Shown here: positions 8,407 through 17,106 of the stretch, piece by piece
Position numbering within the stretch: the stretch's first letter is position 1
Layout: the number at the start of each line of letters is the position of its first letter
DNA from: Chryseobacterium sp. YIM B08800
Lineage (GTDB): Bacteria; Bacteroidota; Bacteroidia; Flavobacteriales; Weeksellaceae
DNA length: 64,000 nucleotides
Assembly: GCF_026163565.1 (NCBI RefSeq)
Contig: NZ_JAPDKN010000004.1
Coordinates: forward strand, 62,001 to 126,000
Direction: 5' to 3'
The notes under the pieces: generated by a model
Databases searched by the model: none
What the model saw: the letters and a program-made list of their open reading frames with translations, nothing else
What the model was told of the DNA's origin: nothing
Program-made: the position numbers and the translations under genes

Positions 8407-9705
8407 TTAAAATTCAGATTGAAGAACCTTCAATAATTCGACTTGCTGATTGACATCATTTTTGCTGCTTATTAAATTATAATTCGCCTGAAGCCAGTTA
8501 TTCCTCACCACAAAAAACGTATAAGCATCCATTAAACCTTCTTTATATTTTTCTTCAGATTTCTGAAAAGACAGTTTTTGATTTTCGAAATTAAGTTCCA
8601 AAAGACTGTATTTTTCCTGCGCATTCAGAAACTGAGCTTTTATAGAATTGATCGATTTTGTTAAATCATTAATGATTAAATCTTTGCTGTAATTGAAATT
8701 GATAACGTTTAGTTTTGCTATTTCTACGTTATTTTTTATTTGGAATTTATTAAAAATCGGAATATTTAAACCAAAAGAAATCGACTGGTTTTTATTCTGA
8801 CTAAACTGATCAGAAAAATTTGCATTGGAAAGAGCATTGCTGCCCAAAGATTTATTATAAAAAGTAGACCAACTGTAATTTCCAGTCAATGTTGGAAGAT
8901 AGTAAGATTTTTCAATATCTATATTTTTTTCCTGTGCCCTGATTTCAGCAATAACCGTTTTGTAAGCTGGGTTATTTTCTATTAATTTATTGGTAAAATC
9001 TGCAGTATTAAAATCTTCCTGAACTAAAGATTCATTGTCATCCATCACAAAATCTATAGAATCCTGTGTAATACTCAGTGCATTCAGAAGATTTATTTTT
9101 GCCAGATCACGTTGGTTTTTTGCTGAAACCCACTGCTCCTGTAAAGTTCCCAAATTGGCTTTAATATCATAAATATCACTTTTTGAGCGACTTCCTATTT
9201 CCACTTCTTTTTCAGTACGTTTAATTTGTTCTTCGATTCCTGCAATCTGTGTTTCTAAAACTTCCAGCCAGCTTTTGCTGTTTTGATACATGAAAAAATT
9301 CTGAATTACAGTAAGTTTTACTTCATTCTGAGCTTGTTTAAGCCTATATGTACTCGCATTTTTATTCAATTTAGACAAAGAAATATTCAAATAATTCCTC
9401 CAATTAAACAATTCAACATTTGCCTGAGCAATCACCTGATCATACTGTGTATTAAGCGCCTCTCTTTGATTACTCGACTGATTGATTGACGAACCCAAAC
9501 TATAACTGTGATTGACACCAGCATTGACAGACGGAAGCAACATTCCTTTTGAAGCTGCAATCTGTCGGTCATTTTTTTGAATATTTACGGTTGCCTGTTT
9601 TACCAACGGATGATTTTTTGAAGCATAATCGAGACATTCTTTGAGCGTCCAACTTTGTTGAGCCGGGAAAAGATTTATTATAAAAATGAAGACTATTTTT
9701 TTCAT
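8407..9705 (-). CDS. TolC-family outer-membrane efflux protein
   Basis: This is the outer-membrane channel of a tripartite pump. The protein has 432 residues with an N-terminal signal peptide (residues 1-16, cleavage likely after FPAQ). The family opening WTLKECLDYASKNHP follows immediately. Two long helical, coiled-coil-like repeats follow, with LPSVNAGVNHSYSLG in the first half and YLPTLTGNYSWSTFY in the second, the usual duplicated OEP layout. It is the last gene of the operon, after the second permease, and is followed by a strong terminator. Confidence 0.93.
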   Translation of the reverse strand: MKKIVFIFIINLFPAQQSWTLKECLDYASKNHPLVKQATVNIQKNDRQIAASKGMLLPSVNAGVNHSYSLGSSINQSSNQREALNTQYDQVIAQANVELFNWRNYLNISLSKLNKNASTYRLKQAQNEVKLTVIQNFFMYQNSKSWLEVLETQIAGIEEQIKRTEKEVEIGSRSKSDIYDIKANLGTLQEQWVSAKNQRDLAKINLLNALSITQDSIDFVMDDNESLVQEDFNTADFTNKLIENNPAYKTVIAEIRAQEKNIDIEKSYYLPTLTGNYSWSTFYNKSLGSNALSNANFSDQFSQNKNQSISFGLNIPIFNKFQIKNNVEIAKLNVINFNYSKDLIINDLTKSINSIKAQFLNAQEKYSLLELNFENQKLSFQKSEEKYKEGLMDAYTFFVVRNNWLQANYNLISSKNDVNQQVELLKVLQSEF

Positions 9706-9799
9706 TGTAGATTTTTTTGAATGGAAGATGGATGACAGAAGCCGAAAGTGAATATTGGGATATCAAAGACATCCAACTTCCATCATCTAACTTCAAACA

Positions 9800-12220
9800 T
9801 TATTCGTATTTCAAATGTTTAACAAGATTTATTTTCGTTGCACGATACGCTTTGAAGCTTACAACAAAAAACGTTAAGAGCAAAAGCAAGATCATGCTTA
9901 GAACATACGGCCAAACCGGCATATCAATTCGGTAAGAGAAATCTTTCAGCCATTCGTTCATTGCAAAATATCCAAACGGGATGCTTATTAAAACAGCGAT
10001 TATACAAATCAGTAAAAATCTTTTGGTCAAATCCCAGACAATTGTTTTTTCGTCTGCTCCTAAAGTTTTTTTAATGGCAACATCTTTCAGTTTCTGCTCA
10101 ATAAGAAGTGATGACAATGCAAATAATCCTAATAATGCAATCACCAAAACAACAATATTAAGCGTTGTAAAAAGAGTCTGTTGCTTCTGAAATCGTTCAA
10201 AAGTTTTAGCAAATTGTTTATCCACAAATTCGTATTCAAAAGGATAACCCGGTTCTGTTTTTGTGAGCCAGAATTCTTTAATTTGCTCCAAAGTTCCGTT
10301 GATATCATCACCTGAAAGCTTTATTTGCAGATTAGACATATTATTTTTAACCCAGGTTCTGTCATAATTGAAAAAAACCACAGGTTCAATTGGTTTATCA
10401 ACACCGTTATAGTAAAAATCTTTTACTACACCCAGAATCTTATATTTCTTACGGTCGTCCCAACCTGTTAAAATCTCTTTTCCCAAGGCGCTTTTTGAAT
10501 TGTAGCCCAACTTCTTTGCAAAAGTTTCGTTTACAACCGCTCCGTTAATTGTATCTGAAGCTATTTTCCAATTTAAATCTCGCCCCGATAAAAACTGTAT
10601 TTTGTAAAAACGAAGATAGTTCTCGTCAATTGCTCCAAGACCTGTACCTTCTACTGTTTTGGTACTATCTCGTGCATCCTTAGCAACAGAAGTATTGGCA
10701 GCACCTCTTCCTATGGATTGTATAGAACCTGTAATATCCGCAACACCTTTTATTCTGGCAATTTCACTCTTTAGAAGTTGATATTTTTTCGCATTATAAT
10801 TATTCTCCCAACTTGTTTTTTTAAAATCAATTTGAACCACCTGATTCCCTTTAAATCCTAAATCTTTATTCATCATATATTTAACCTGAGTATGAATAAT
10901 TAAAGAACAGATAATAAAAAATGAAGAAATAATTAACTGTAAAGTAAGAATGGAGTTTCTTAACCAAATACCATGTCTGCTTCTGGCAAAATTTCCTTTC
11001 AAGGTATTGATTGGTTTAAAATTTGACAGATAAAGTGCAGGAATCAACCCTGAAACCAGAGAAAAAATAATCAGTAACAAAGCTGTATAAATAAAGAGAC
11101 TTATGTTTTTTAGCTGAATATCTTTATTCAAAAATTTATTGTACGAAGGAAGCAAAAGCTCAACCATAGCAAAAGCTAAAATATAAGCTACGAAACAAAT
11201 AATAAAAGTTTCCATTAAAAACTGAAAAACCAGTTTTGATTTTGAACTTCCTATCACTTTCTTTACCCCAACTTCTTTTGCTCTTTGAGCCGCCTGAGCG
11301 GTTTTTAAATTAATTAAATTAATCCCCGATAAAAGCAATATCAAAGCAGATATTCCAAGCAAAATCATTATCGATTTTTTATCTCCTTTATTTATCCCGT
11401 CACTTTTTGCATCAAGCTTTATGGTTTCTAGTGGTGAGAGATACACTTTTAAAGGATTTTTTTTATCTGTTTCGTAACCCCATTTTTTTGCAGAAATCTC
11501 ATCTTGTTCCCGCATTTTTCTTGCTATTTTATCTTCAAGGGCTTTAATATCAGAACCCGGTTTTATTTTAAAAAAACCATTATAGCTGTAGTTCGTCCAC
11601 TGTGTTTTATTGCCTTCCATATAAGGATTCATAATAACAAAGTCAGGTTTAAAAACTGTATTGGCAACAGGTATTTTATAAATTGCTGTTACAATATAGT
11701 TTTTGTCATCAACTTCAATTTTAACAGCTTTCCCAATTGAGTTCAAATAATCATCCTCAAAAAGCAATTTTGCCGTTTCTTCTGATAAAGCAACTTTACT
11801 TACATCGGATAAAGCATCTTTAAAGTTTCCGGCAACTTTTTCAAAAGGAAAAAAATTAAAAAAAGAATTTACCGTAGCTCCGGCAGAAACATACGCTGAA
11901 TTATTTCCGAAGCTCACTTTTTTTCTTCCCCAATCATTAAATATTGTAGCATCCTCAATCTCCGAAAACATTTCTTTTGATCCGAATATCTCGGGATAAC
12001 TTGAAACAGGCATTGTTCCAAAAGAGGAATTAAAATTTTCTACCAGATAAATATTATCTTTATTAGGATTCCATTGTTCGTATGTTTTCTCATCCTGCCA
12101 ATGAATAAAAATCAACAGAAAGACACACAAACCAACGCTCAATCCTAAAACATTGATCATCGTGGAAAGCCAGTTTTTTCTATAGTTGACAAATGCTATT
12201 TTGAGACAGTTTTTAAGCAT
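9800..12220 (-). CDS. MacB/FtsX-type ABC transporter permease (second copy)
   Basis: The 806-residue protein has a first membrane segment near residues 17-40 and a MacB periplasmic core domain to about 280. A block of three membrane helices with the FtsX signature (LINLKTAQAAQRAKEVGVKK) follows near 300-330. A second periplasmic domain and a second FtsX block with LLIEQKLKDVAIKKTLGA near 705-725 complete it. This double MacB_PCD-FtsX layout is common in Bacteroidota. It is a tandem paralogue of the next upstream gene and near-identical to it around the FtsX signatures, so the two may form a heterodimer. A 69-base hairpin element separates them. Confidence 0.93.
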   Translation of the reverse strand: MLKNCLKIAFVNYRKNWLSTMINVLGLSVGLCVFLLIFIHWQDEKTYEQWNPNKDNIYLVENFNSSFGTMPVSSYPEIFGSKEMFSEIEDATIFNDWGRKKVSFGNNSAYVSAGATVNSFFNFFPFEKVAGNFKDALSDVSKVALSEETAKLLFEDDYLNSIGKAVKIEVDDKNYIVTAIYKIPVANTVFKPDFVIMNPYMEGNKTQWTNYSYNGFFKIKPGSDIKALEDKIARKMREQDEISAKKWGYETDKKNPLKVYLSPLETIKLDAKSDGINKGDKKSIMILLGISALILLLSGINLINLKTAQAAQRAKEVGVKKVIGSSKSKLVFQFLMETFIICFVAYILAFAMVELLLPSYNKFLNKDIQLKNISLFIYTALLLIIFSLVSGLIPALYLSNFKPINTLKGNFARSRHGIWLRNSILTLQLIISSFFIICSLIIHTQVKYMMNKDLGFKGNQVVQIDFKKTSWENNYNAKKYQLLKSEIARIKGVADITGSIQSIGRGAANTSVAKDARDSTKTVEGTGLGAIDENYLRFYKIQFLSGRDLNWKIASDTINGAVVNETFAKKLGYNSKSALGKEILTGWDDRKKYKILGVVKDFYYNGVDKPIEPVVFFNYDRTWVKNNMSNLQIKLSGDDINGTLEQIKEFWLTKTEPGYPFEYEFVDKQFAKTFERFQKQQTLFTTLNIVVLVIALLGLFALSSLLIEQKLKDVAIKKTLGADEKTIVWDLTKRFLLICIIAVLISIPFGYFAMNEWLKDFSYRIDMPVWPYVLSMILLLLLTFFVVSFKAYRATKINLVKHLKYE

Positions 12221-12239
12221 AGTTGGTGGTTTTTGGTTG

Positions 12240-12308
12240 TTAGTTAATAGTTGTCAGTTGATGGTTTCAAAACTCTCTATCAACTGAGAACCAATAACTA
12301 TTAACTAA
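12240..12308. repeat. Nested intergenic inverted repeat (GTTAGTTGAT family)
   Basis: An outer 13-bp perfect arm (12240-12252 with 12296-12308, TTAGTTAATAGTT) encloses an inner 9-bp perfect arm (12254-12262 with 12279-12287, TCAGTTGAT). It lies between the two permease genes, starting just after a stop codon. It has no T run typical of a terminator, so it may stabilise the mRNA or simply be an interspersed element. A related copy is at 14747-14811. Confidence 0.75.
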
Positions 12309-12310
12309 TT

Positions 12311-14725
12311 TTATTCGTATTTTAAATATTTCACAAGATTCACTTTTGTGGCTTGGTATGCTTTAATACTTACCACCGCAAATGTTAAAACTAATAATAA
12401 AATCATACTCAGAATGAATGGAAAAATTGGCATATCAATTCGGTAAGCAAAATCTTTCAGCCATTCGTTCATCAGATAATAACTGATCGGAATACTTACA
12501 ACAACCGCAATAAAAGTAATCCACAGAAACTGTTTCGTCAATCCTACGATCAAAGTTCCGTCTGATGCACCTAATGTTTTTTTGATGGCTACATCTTTTA
12601 ATTTTTGCTCAATCATTAATGAAGACAAAGCGAATAATCCGAGTAATGCCACCATTAAAACCATTGCATTTAAAATTGTGAAAAGCGTCTGTTGTTTCTG
12701 ATACGTTTCAAAAGTTTTCGCAAATTGTTTATCAATAAAATAAGACTTGAATGGGTAACCCGGTTCTACATTATTTTGCCAATACGTTTTTAGCCTTTTC
12801 ACAGTTCCATCGATATCGTCTGCTTTTAATTTCAATTCAATATTACCTACGTTATATCGTTTCCAGGTAGTTTCTCTATAGTGGAAAAAAATCATGGGTT
12901 CCACTTCGCTCTTCAAACTTCTGATGTTGAAATCTTTTGTAATTCCTACAATATGATAAGCTTTATCGTCGAATCCTGGTCTTACTTCTCTTTTCATTGC
13001 CTGTTCATCTGTCCATCCAAATTTTCTTACAAAAGCTTCGTTCACCAATGCATTGTTAATTGTATCTGAGGATAATTTTGGATCTAGCCAGCGTCCTTTA
13101 AGCAATTTAACACCCATAAACTGAAGATAATTATAATCCATAGAGCCATGACGAGCCTGAATACTTGTATTCAGATAATCTACATTTGAACTGCTCTGGC
13201 CATTTGTTCCGGGAGGCGCTTCTGTAAAAGAAATGCTTTCTACACCAGGAATTTTTGCCATTTCAGTTTTCAGTCTTTCATATTTTAGCCAAGGTTTTCC
13301 GTTGTTATCTTCATTAAAATTAATTTGAAAAACCTGTTTCCCGTTAAAGCCCAAATCTTTATTCATCATGTGTTTTACCTGCTGATTTACAATCAAACCA
13401 CCGATAATGAAAAAAGAAGAGATAATAAGTTGTAAAGTCAGAATTCCGTTTCTCAGCCAAACACCATTTTTACTTCTGGCAAAATTTCCTTTTAAAGTTT
13501 CTATCGCTTTGAAATTAGATAAATATAAAGCCGGAATGAGCCCGGAAACAACCGTAACCAAAGCTACCATCGCAAATGAATAAAAATAAACTCTCCAATC
13601 GCTCATCACAATTTCTTTGTTATAAAACTTGTTGAGACTTGGCAAAAGAAGCTCTGTTAAAGCCAAAGACAAAAGATAAGAAGCAAAACAAATTAAAAAA
13701 GTTTCCATCAGGAATTGAAGAACCAAACTAGATTTTGTGCTTCCAATCGCTTTTCTTACCCCGATTTCTTTAGCTCTTTGAGAAGCTTGTGCTGTTTTTA
13801 AATTAATAAAATTGATGGCTGATAAAATCACAATTAAAACAGAAAGTGCGAACAAAATCATTAATGATTTGAAATCCGGTTTCCCAAACCAAGTCATTTC
13901 TGAATGCAGTTTTATTTTATCCAGCGGTGTAAGTAATGAATCCGTTGGTCCATACGTATCAATATATTGTTGAGGTGTTATTCCTGCACCTTCAGAATTT
14001 ATTTTTGCTCGCAACATAATGACATCTAGAAATTTTTTCTCAAAACTTCTTGGGTCTGCACCTTTTTTTAACAGAAAAAAGCATCCATAATTGAAATTCC
14101 CCCAAGCTTCTTTATCCTCTTTCAAACGTTCTGCAGGTTTAAAAATAAAATCAGGCTTTATCTGGCTGTTTTCTTTTGGTAATTCGTAAACTGCTGTAAC
14201 GATGTAATCTGTCTTGTTAATTTTAATTGTTTCTCCCGTAACGTCGGTTTTTCCAAAAAGATTTTTTGCAACAACATTGGAAATAGCAATATTGTTATCG
14301 TTTTTAAAAACATTTTTATAGCTTCCTGCCACCAATTTGAATGGGAACACATTGAAAAAATTCTCAGACGCCGCCATACCACCCTCCTGATAAGCTGTTT
14401 TATTTTTCGTGGTCATTTTGTAGGCGATATCTGTACCGCTCATCAAAGCATAATCCTGAACTTCAGAGATTCGCTTTAATGCATTTTCGGCTAAAGGTAT
14501 CGAAATAGCACCGCCATAAATATTATCTTTTTTGTAGTACGTTTGAAAGTAATAAATATTATCTTTCTTGGGATTCCATTTTTCGTAAGATTCTTCATCA
14601 TTCCAATGCATTAGAATGAGCATAAATCCTGTCAATCCAATCGTCAATCCAAATAAATTAATTATCGTGGAAAGCCAGTTTTTTTTATAATTGATGAAGG
14701 CAATTTTGAGCCAGTTTTGTAGCAT
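12311..14725 (-). CDS. MacB/FtsX-type ABC transporter permease (first copy)
   Basis: This 804-residue permease has the same architecture as its downstream paralogue. It has a membrane segment near residues 17-40, a MacB periplasmic core, and an FtsX block with FINLKTAQASQRAKEIGVRK near 305-325. A second periplasmic region and a second FtsX block with LMIEQKLKDVAIKKTLGA near 700-720 follow. It ends in the same YLKYE tail. It lies 78 bases after the ATPase gene. Together the pair gives a MacB-like transporter whose mechanical movement drives substrate out through the adaptor and the TolC-family channel. Confidence 0.93.
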   Translation of the reverse strand: MLQNWLKIAFINYKKNWLSTIINLFGLTIGLTGFMLILMHWNDEESYEKWNPKKDNIYYFQTYYKKDNIYGGAISIPLAENALKRISEVQDYALMSGTDIAYKMTTKNKTAYQEGGMAASENFFNVFPFKLVAGSYKNVFKNDNNIAISNVVAKNLFGKTDVTGETIKINKTDYIVTAVYELPKENSQIKPDFIFKPAERLKEDKEAWGNFNYGCFFLLKKGADPRSFEKKFLDVIMLRAKINSEGAGITPQQYIDTYGPTDSLLTPLDKIKLHSEMTWFGKPDFKSLMILFALSVLIVILSAINFINLKTAQASQRAKEIGVRKAIGSTKSSLVLQFLMETFLICFASYLLSLALTELLLPSLNKFYNKEIVMSDWRVYFYSFAMVALVTVVSGLIPALYLSNFKAIETLKGNFARSKNGVWLRNGILTLQLIISSFFIIGGLIVNQQVKHMMNKDLGFNGKQVFQINFNEDNNGKPWLKYERLKTEMAKIPGVESISFTEAPPGTNGQSSSNVDYLNTSIQARHGSMDYNYLQFMGVKLLKGRWLDPKLSSDTINNALVNEAFVRKFGWTDEQAMKREVRPGFDDKAYHIVGITKDFNIRSLKSEVEPMIFFHYRETTWKRYNVGNIELKLKADDIDGTVKRLKTYWQNNVEPGYPFKSYFIDKQFAKTFETYQKQQTLFTILNAMVLMVALLGLFALSSLMIEQKLKDVAIKKTLGASDGTLIVGLTKQFLWITFIAVVVSIPISYYLMNEWLKDFAYRIDMPIFPFILSMILLLVLTFAVVSIKAYQATKVNLVKYLKYE

Positions 14726-14746
14726 AATTGTTGATTTTGGGGATTG

Positions 14747-14811
14747 TTGTTAGTTGATTGTTGTTAGTTTTGAGAATTCCCATCAACTAACAACCGACAA
14801 CTATCAACTAA
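14747..14811. repeat. Intergenic inverted repeat (GTTAGTTGAT family)
   Basis: TTGTTAGTTGAT at 14747-14758 pairs perfectly with ATCAACTAACAA at 14782-14793, and a second ATCAACTAA lies at 14803-14811, overlapping the ABC ATPase stop codon. It is related to the element at 12240-12308, so the same family occupies two gaps in one operon. Confidence 0.7.
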
Positions 14812-15526
14812 AGTTTTTAGCATCTGCTTTTTCGAAAACATCTTTTCTTTGAGAAGAATGTTCTTCCGAGAAAATTTCGCCGTCTTTCATATTTACGATT
14901 CTTGAGGCATAACCCGCATCGTAAGAAGAGTGTGTTACCATCGCAATTGTAGAACCTTCGCGGTGAAGTTCTGCCAAAAGATTCATCACTTCATTTCCGT
15001 TGGAAGAATCGAGATTTCCCGTTGGTTCATCGGCAAGAATTAGTTTTGGTTTTGTAACCAAGGCTCTCGCAACGGCAGCTCTTTGCTGCTGACCTCCGGA
15101 AAGTTGCTGTGGATAATGTTTTGCGCGATGAGCAATATTTATTTTCTCCATAATTTCTTCTACTCGTTTTTTTCTTTCCGAGGAAGAAATACCGTTGTAA
15201 ATTAATGGTAATTCTATGTTTTCATAAACCGTTAATTCATCAATCAGATTAAAATTTTGGAAGATAAAGCCGATATTTTTCTTTCTGATCTCAGATTTTT
15301 TCTTTTCACTAAGACTTTGTGTTTCGGTTTCAGCAAATTTGTACGAACCGGAAGAAGCGCTGTCGAGCAATCCGATAATATTCAGGAAAGTAGATTTTCC
15401 GCAACCTGAAGGTCCCATTATTGCAACAAATTCACCTTCTTTTATGCGTAAACTTACGTTATTGAGTGCGTTGGTTTGTACGTCTTCGGTTTTATATACT
15501 TTTGAAAGGTTTGTAATGTTTATCAT
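14804..15526 (-). CDS. MacB/LolD-type ABC transporter ATP-binding protein
   Basis: The 240-residue ATPase has Walker A GPSGCGKST (residues 38-46), Q-loop FQNFNLIDELT near 89, signature LSGGQQQRAAVARAL near 142-156, and Walker B LILADEPTGNLD near 162-173 followed by a switch histidine in MVTHSS. This subfamily powers MacB- and LolCDE-type permeases. It is 78 bases ahead of two matching permease genes. In front of it, 15527-15695 holds a remnant of an adaptor gene, which suggests it once followed the adaptor directly. Confidence 0.95.
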   Translation of the reverse strand: MINITNLSKVYKTEDVQTNALNNVSLRIKEGEFVAIMGPSGCGKSTFLNIIGLLDSASSGSYKFAETETQSLSEKKKSEIRKKNIGFIFQNFNLIDELTVYENIELPLIYNGISSSERKKRVEEIMEKINIAHRAKHYPQQLSGGQQQRAAVARALVTKPKLILADEPTGNLDSSNGNEVMNLLAELHREGSTIAMVTHSSYDAGYASRIVNMKDGEIFSEEHSSQRKDVFEKADAKNFS

Positions 15527-15641
15527 AATTAGTTATTTGTAATTAGTTGTTAGTTGATTGTTTTTGGTAGGTGACAAATTAGTATTTGAATTAAATGATT
15601 TTTATCTAAAATTTTGTGTATTGTGTCTTGAATCTATCAGT

Positions 15642-15695
15642 CTATTTTCCAGCGTCTAATCTCTCATATTTCTTGAGTTTAGAATAATCGGAAAA
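15642..15695 (-). pseudogene. Remnant of the adaptor (hlyD/macA) gene 3' end
   Basis: Directly after the TAA of the metallopeptidase gene, and in the same frame, the sequence reads FSDYSKLKKYERLDAGK and then TAG. The intact adaptor gene upstream ends TSDYSELKKYEILDIKK and then TAA. Most of the SDYS-LKKYE codons also match at DNA level (TC-GATTATTCT, AAGAAATA). This is therefore a second, degenerate copy of the adaptor's last 16 codons. The simplest reading is that the metallopeptidase gene was inserted at the 3' end of the adaptor gene and brought a replacement end with it. Confidence 0.8.
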
Positions 15696-17099
15696 TTATT
15701 TTGTCTTAAATTTTATCACCGTTTGTTTTAGAGGATATCCTTCTTTCGATTTAAAGCTTTGATCGGTCAATACAAACTCATATTCTGTATTAGGTTTCAT
15801 ATCTGTCAAGAGCTTTAGTCCTTTGTGACCATTGACAAAACCTTCCAATTTCTGCAGCGGGAAATGCTCTTTACCAGATTCTCCCATATTTATAGAAACT
15901 TTTTCAATCATTTCTCTGTCAAAATTAATCGTGATTTCTTTGATTGTAGGATCTACATCATTTTTGTTCCAGATATCGGGAGAAATAGACAATACTTTAG
16001 GTCGATTTTTCTCATAAATAATCATTTTTGGAGCTAACTGATTATAGAAAGAAATAATTTCAGGATAAAAACTTTCCAGCGTTGGATATTGTTTTCTGTT
16101 ATTATCAAATTTCTCTAACAATTCCACCAAATCTTTTATCCATAAAAATTTTCTTTTTTCTTGGATGGAAATTTCTTCATCGATGTCTTTTTGCGAATAT
16201 TTATTATCCATCATATAGTGAATGACAGCAGCTCGTACCAAACTTTCATTAATCATCGTTTCCCAATTTCCGTATGCTTGAGATTCCATATCTTCTTTCA
16301 CCAATTCGTAAATAATTTTGCCCGAATTTTCTAATTTTGATTTGTTATCGTCCATCTCCAAAATGTAATTGATAAACGAATGGTTAAATTCGTGAATCAG
16401 TAAAGGCTGAAACTCGTTTTTATCAAATATTGTACTTCCATCCTTATCAAATGACCATATTCCAACTACTGCATTTACGTTTTCTTTTTGGTTTTTCGGA
16501 TGAGTTTTAATTCCATAGTTTCCACCACCATTTCCGTAGCCTAAAATAATGTTGTAATCTTCATTGGCTTTTTTACCATAAAATTTAGAATACCAATCTT
16601 GATTAAAATCAGACAGAATAGTTGTTTGATATTTGTCTTCTGCATTTTTATAATCTGCTGAATGATTATTAAAAAACTGCTGAAAATTTGTGTTTTTGTA
16701 AAATTGATTCAACAAAGAAACAAACTGCTTTTTATCTACTTTTTCCCATCTTTTATCTAAAGAATTTACTTTTTCTTTTATCTGGCTGAATTTTCCGTTT
16801 TTAAAAGATAAATGAAGCGCCATCGACATCACAGCATCATATCCTAAACCGTTTTTGTTTCTGTTTTCTTTAATAAATTCAACAATTTCTGAGTTTTTAT
16901 AGGCATCAAAATAAGTATTGATATCTGCCACATATTTTTTATTGTAATCTTGGCTATATTCTTTCGCTCCCGCCAATCGAAAAACAATGCTTACAATCTC
17001 TACTCTTTCATCTACTTTAGGAATTAATTTTTCCTGCGAAAAGTTTAAAACTGAAATAAAAAGAACAATTAACGTCCAAAGTTTTTTAATCCAAATCAT
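15696..17099 (-). CDS. Secreted zinc metallopeptidase-like protein (DUF4932 type)
   Basis: The 467-residue protein has a signal peptide (residues 1-21, ending VLNFSQ), so it is exported. The zinc motif HEFNH is at H236-H240, and E285 in the downstream MINES stretch is a plausible third ligand. The C-terminal 95 residues (about 370-467, from RPKVLSISP) look like an SbsA-type Ig-like domain. The DUF4932 family assignment is from memory of this layout. The gene is in an efflux operon, 7 bases after the adaptor, yet it is not a pump part. It may process the exported substrate or respond to the same signal. The adaptor remnant behind it indicates recent insertion. Confidence 0.85.
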   Translation of the reverse strand: MIWIKKLWTLIVLFISVLNFSQEKLIPKVDERVEIVSIVFRLAGAKEYSQDYNKKYVADINTYFDAYKNSEIVEFIKENRNKNGLGYDAVMSMALHLSFKNGKFSQIKEKVNSLDKRWEKVDKKQFVSLLNQFYKNTNFQQFFNNHSADYKNAEDKYQTTILSDFNQDWYSKFYGKKANEDYNIILGYGNGGGNYGIKTHPKNQKENVNAVVGIWSFDKDGSTIFDKNEFQPLLIHEFNHSFINYILEMDDNKSKLENSGKIIYELVKEDMESQAYGNWETMINESLVRAAVIHYMMDNKYSQKDIDEEISIQEKRKFLWIKDLVELLEKFDNNRKQYPTLESFYPEIISFYNQLAPKMIIYEKNRPKVLSISPDIWNKNDVDPTIKEITINFDREMIEKVSINMGESGKEHFPLQKLEGFVNGHKGLKLLTDMKPNTEYEFVLTDQSFKSKEGYPLKQTVIKFKTK

Positions 17100-17106
17100 G
17101 CTTATT

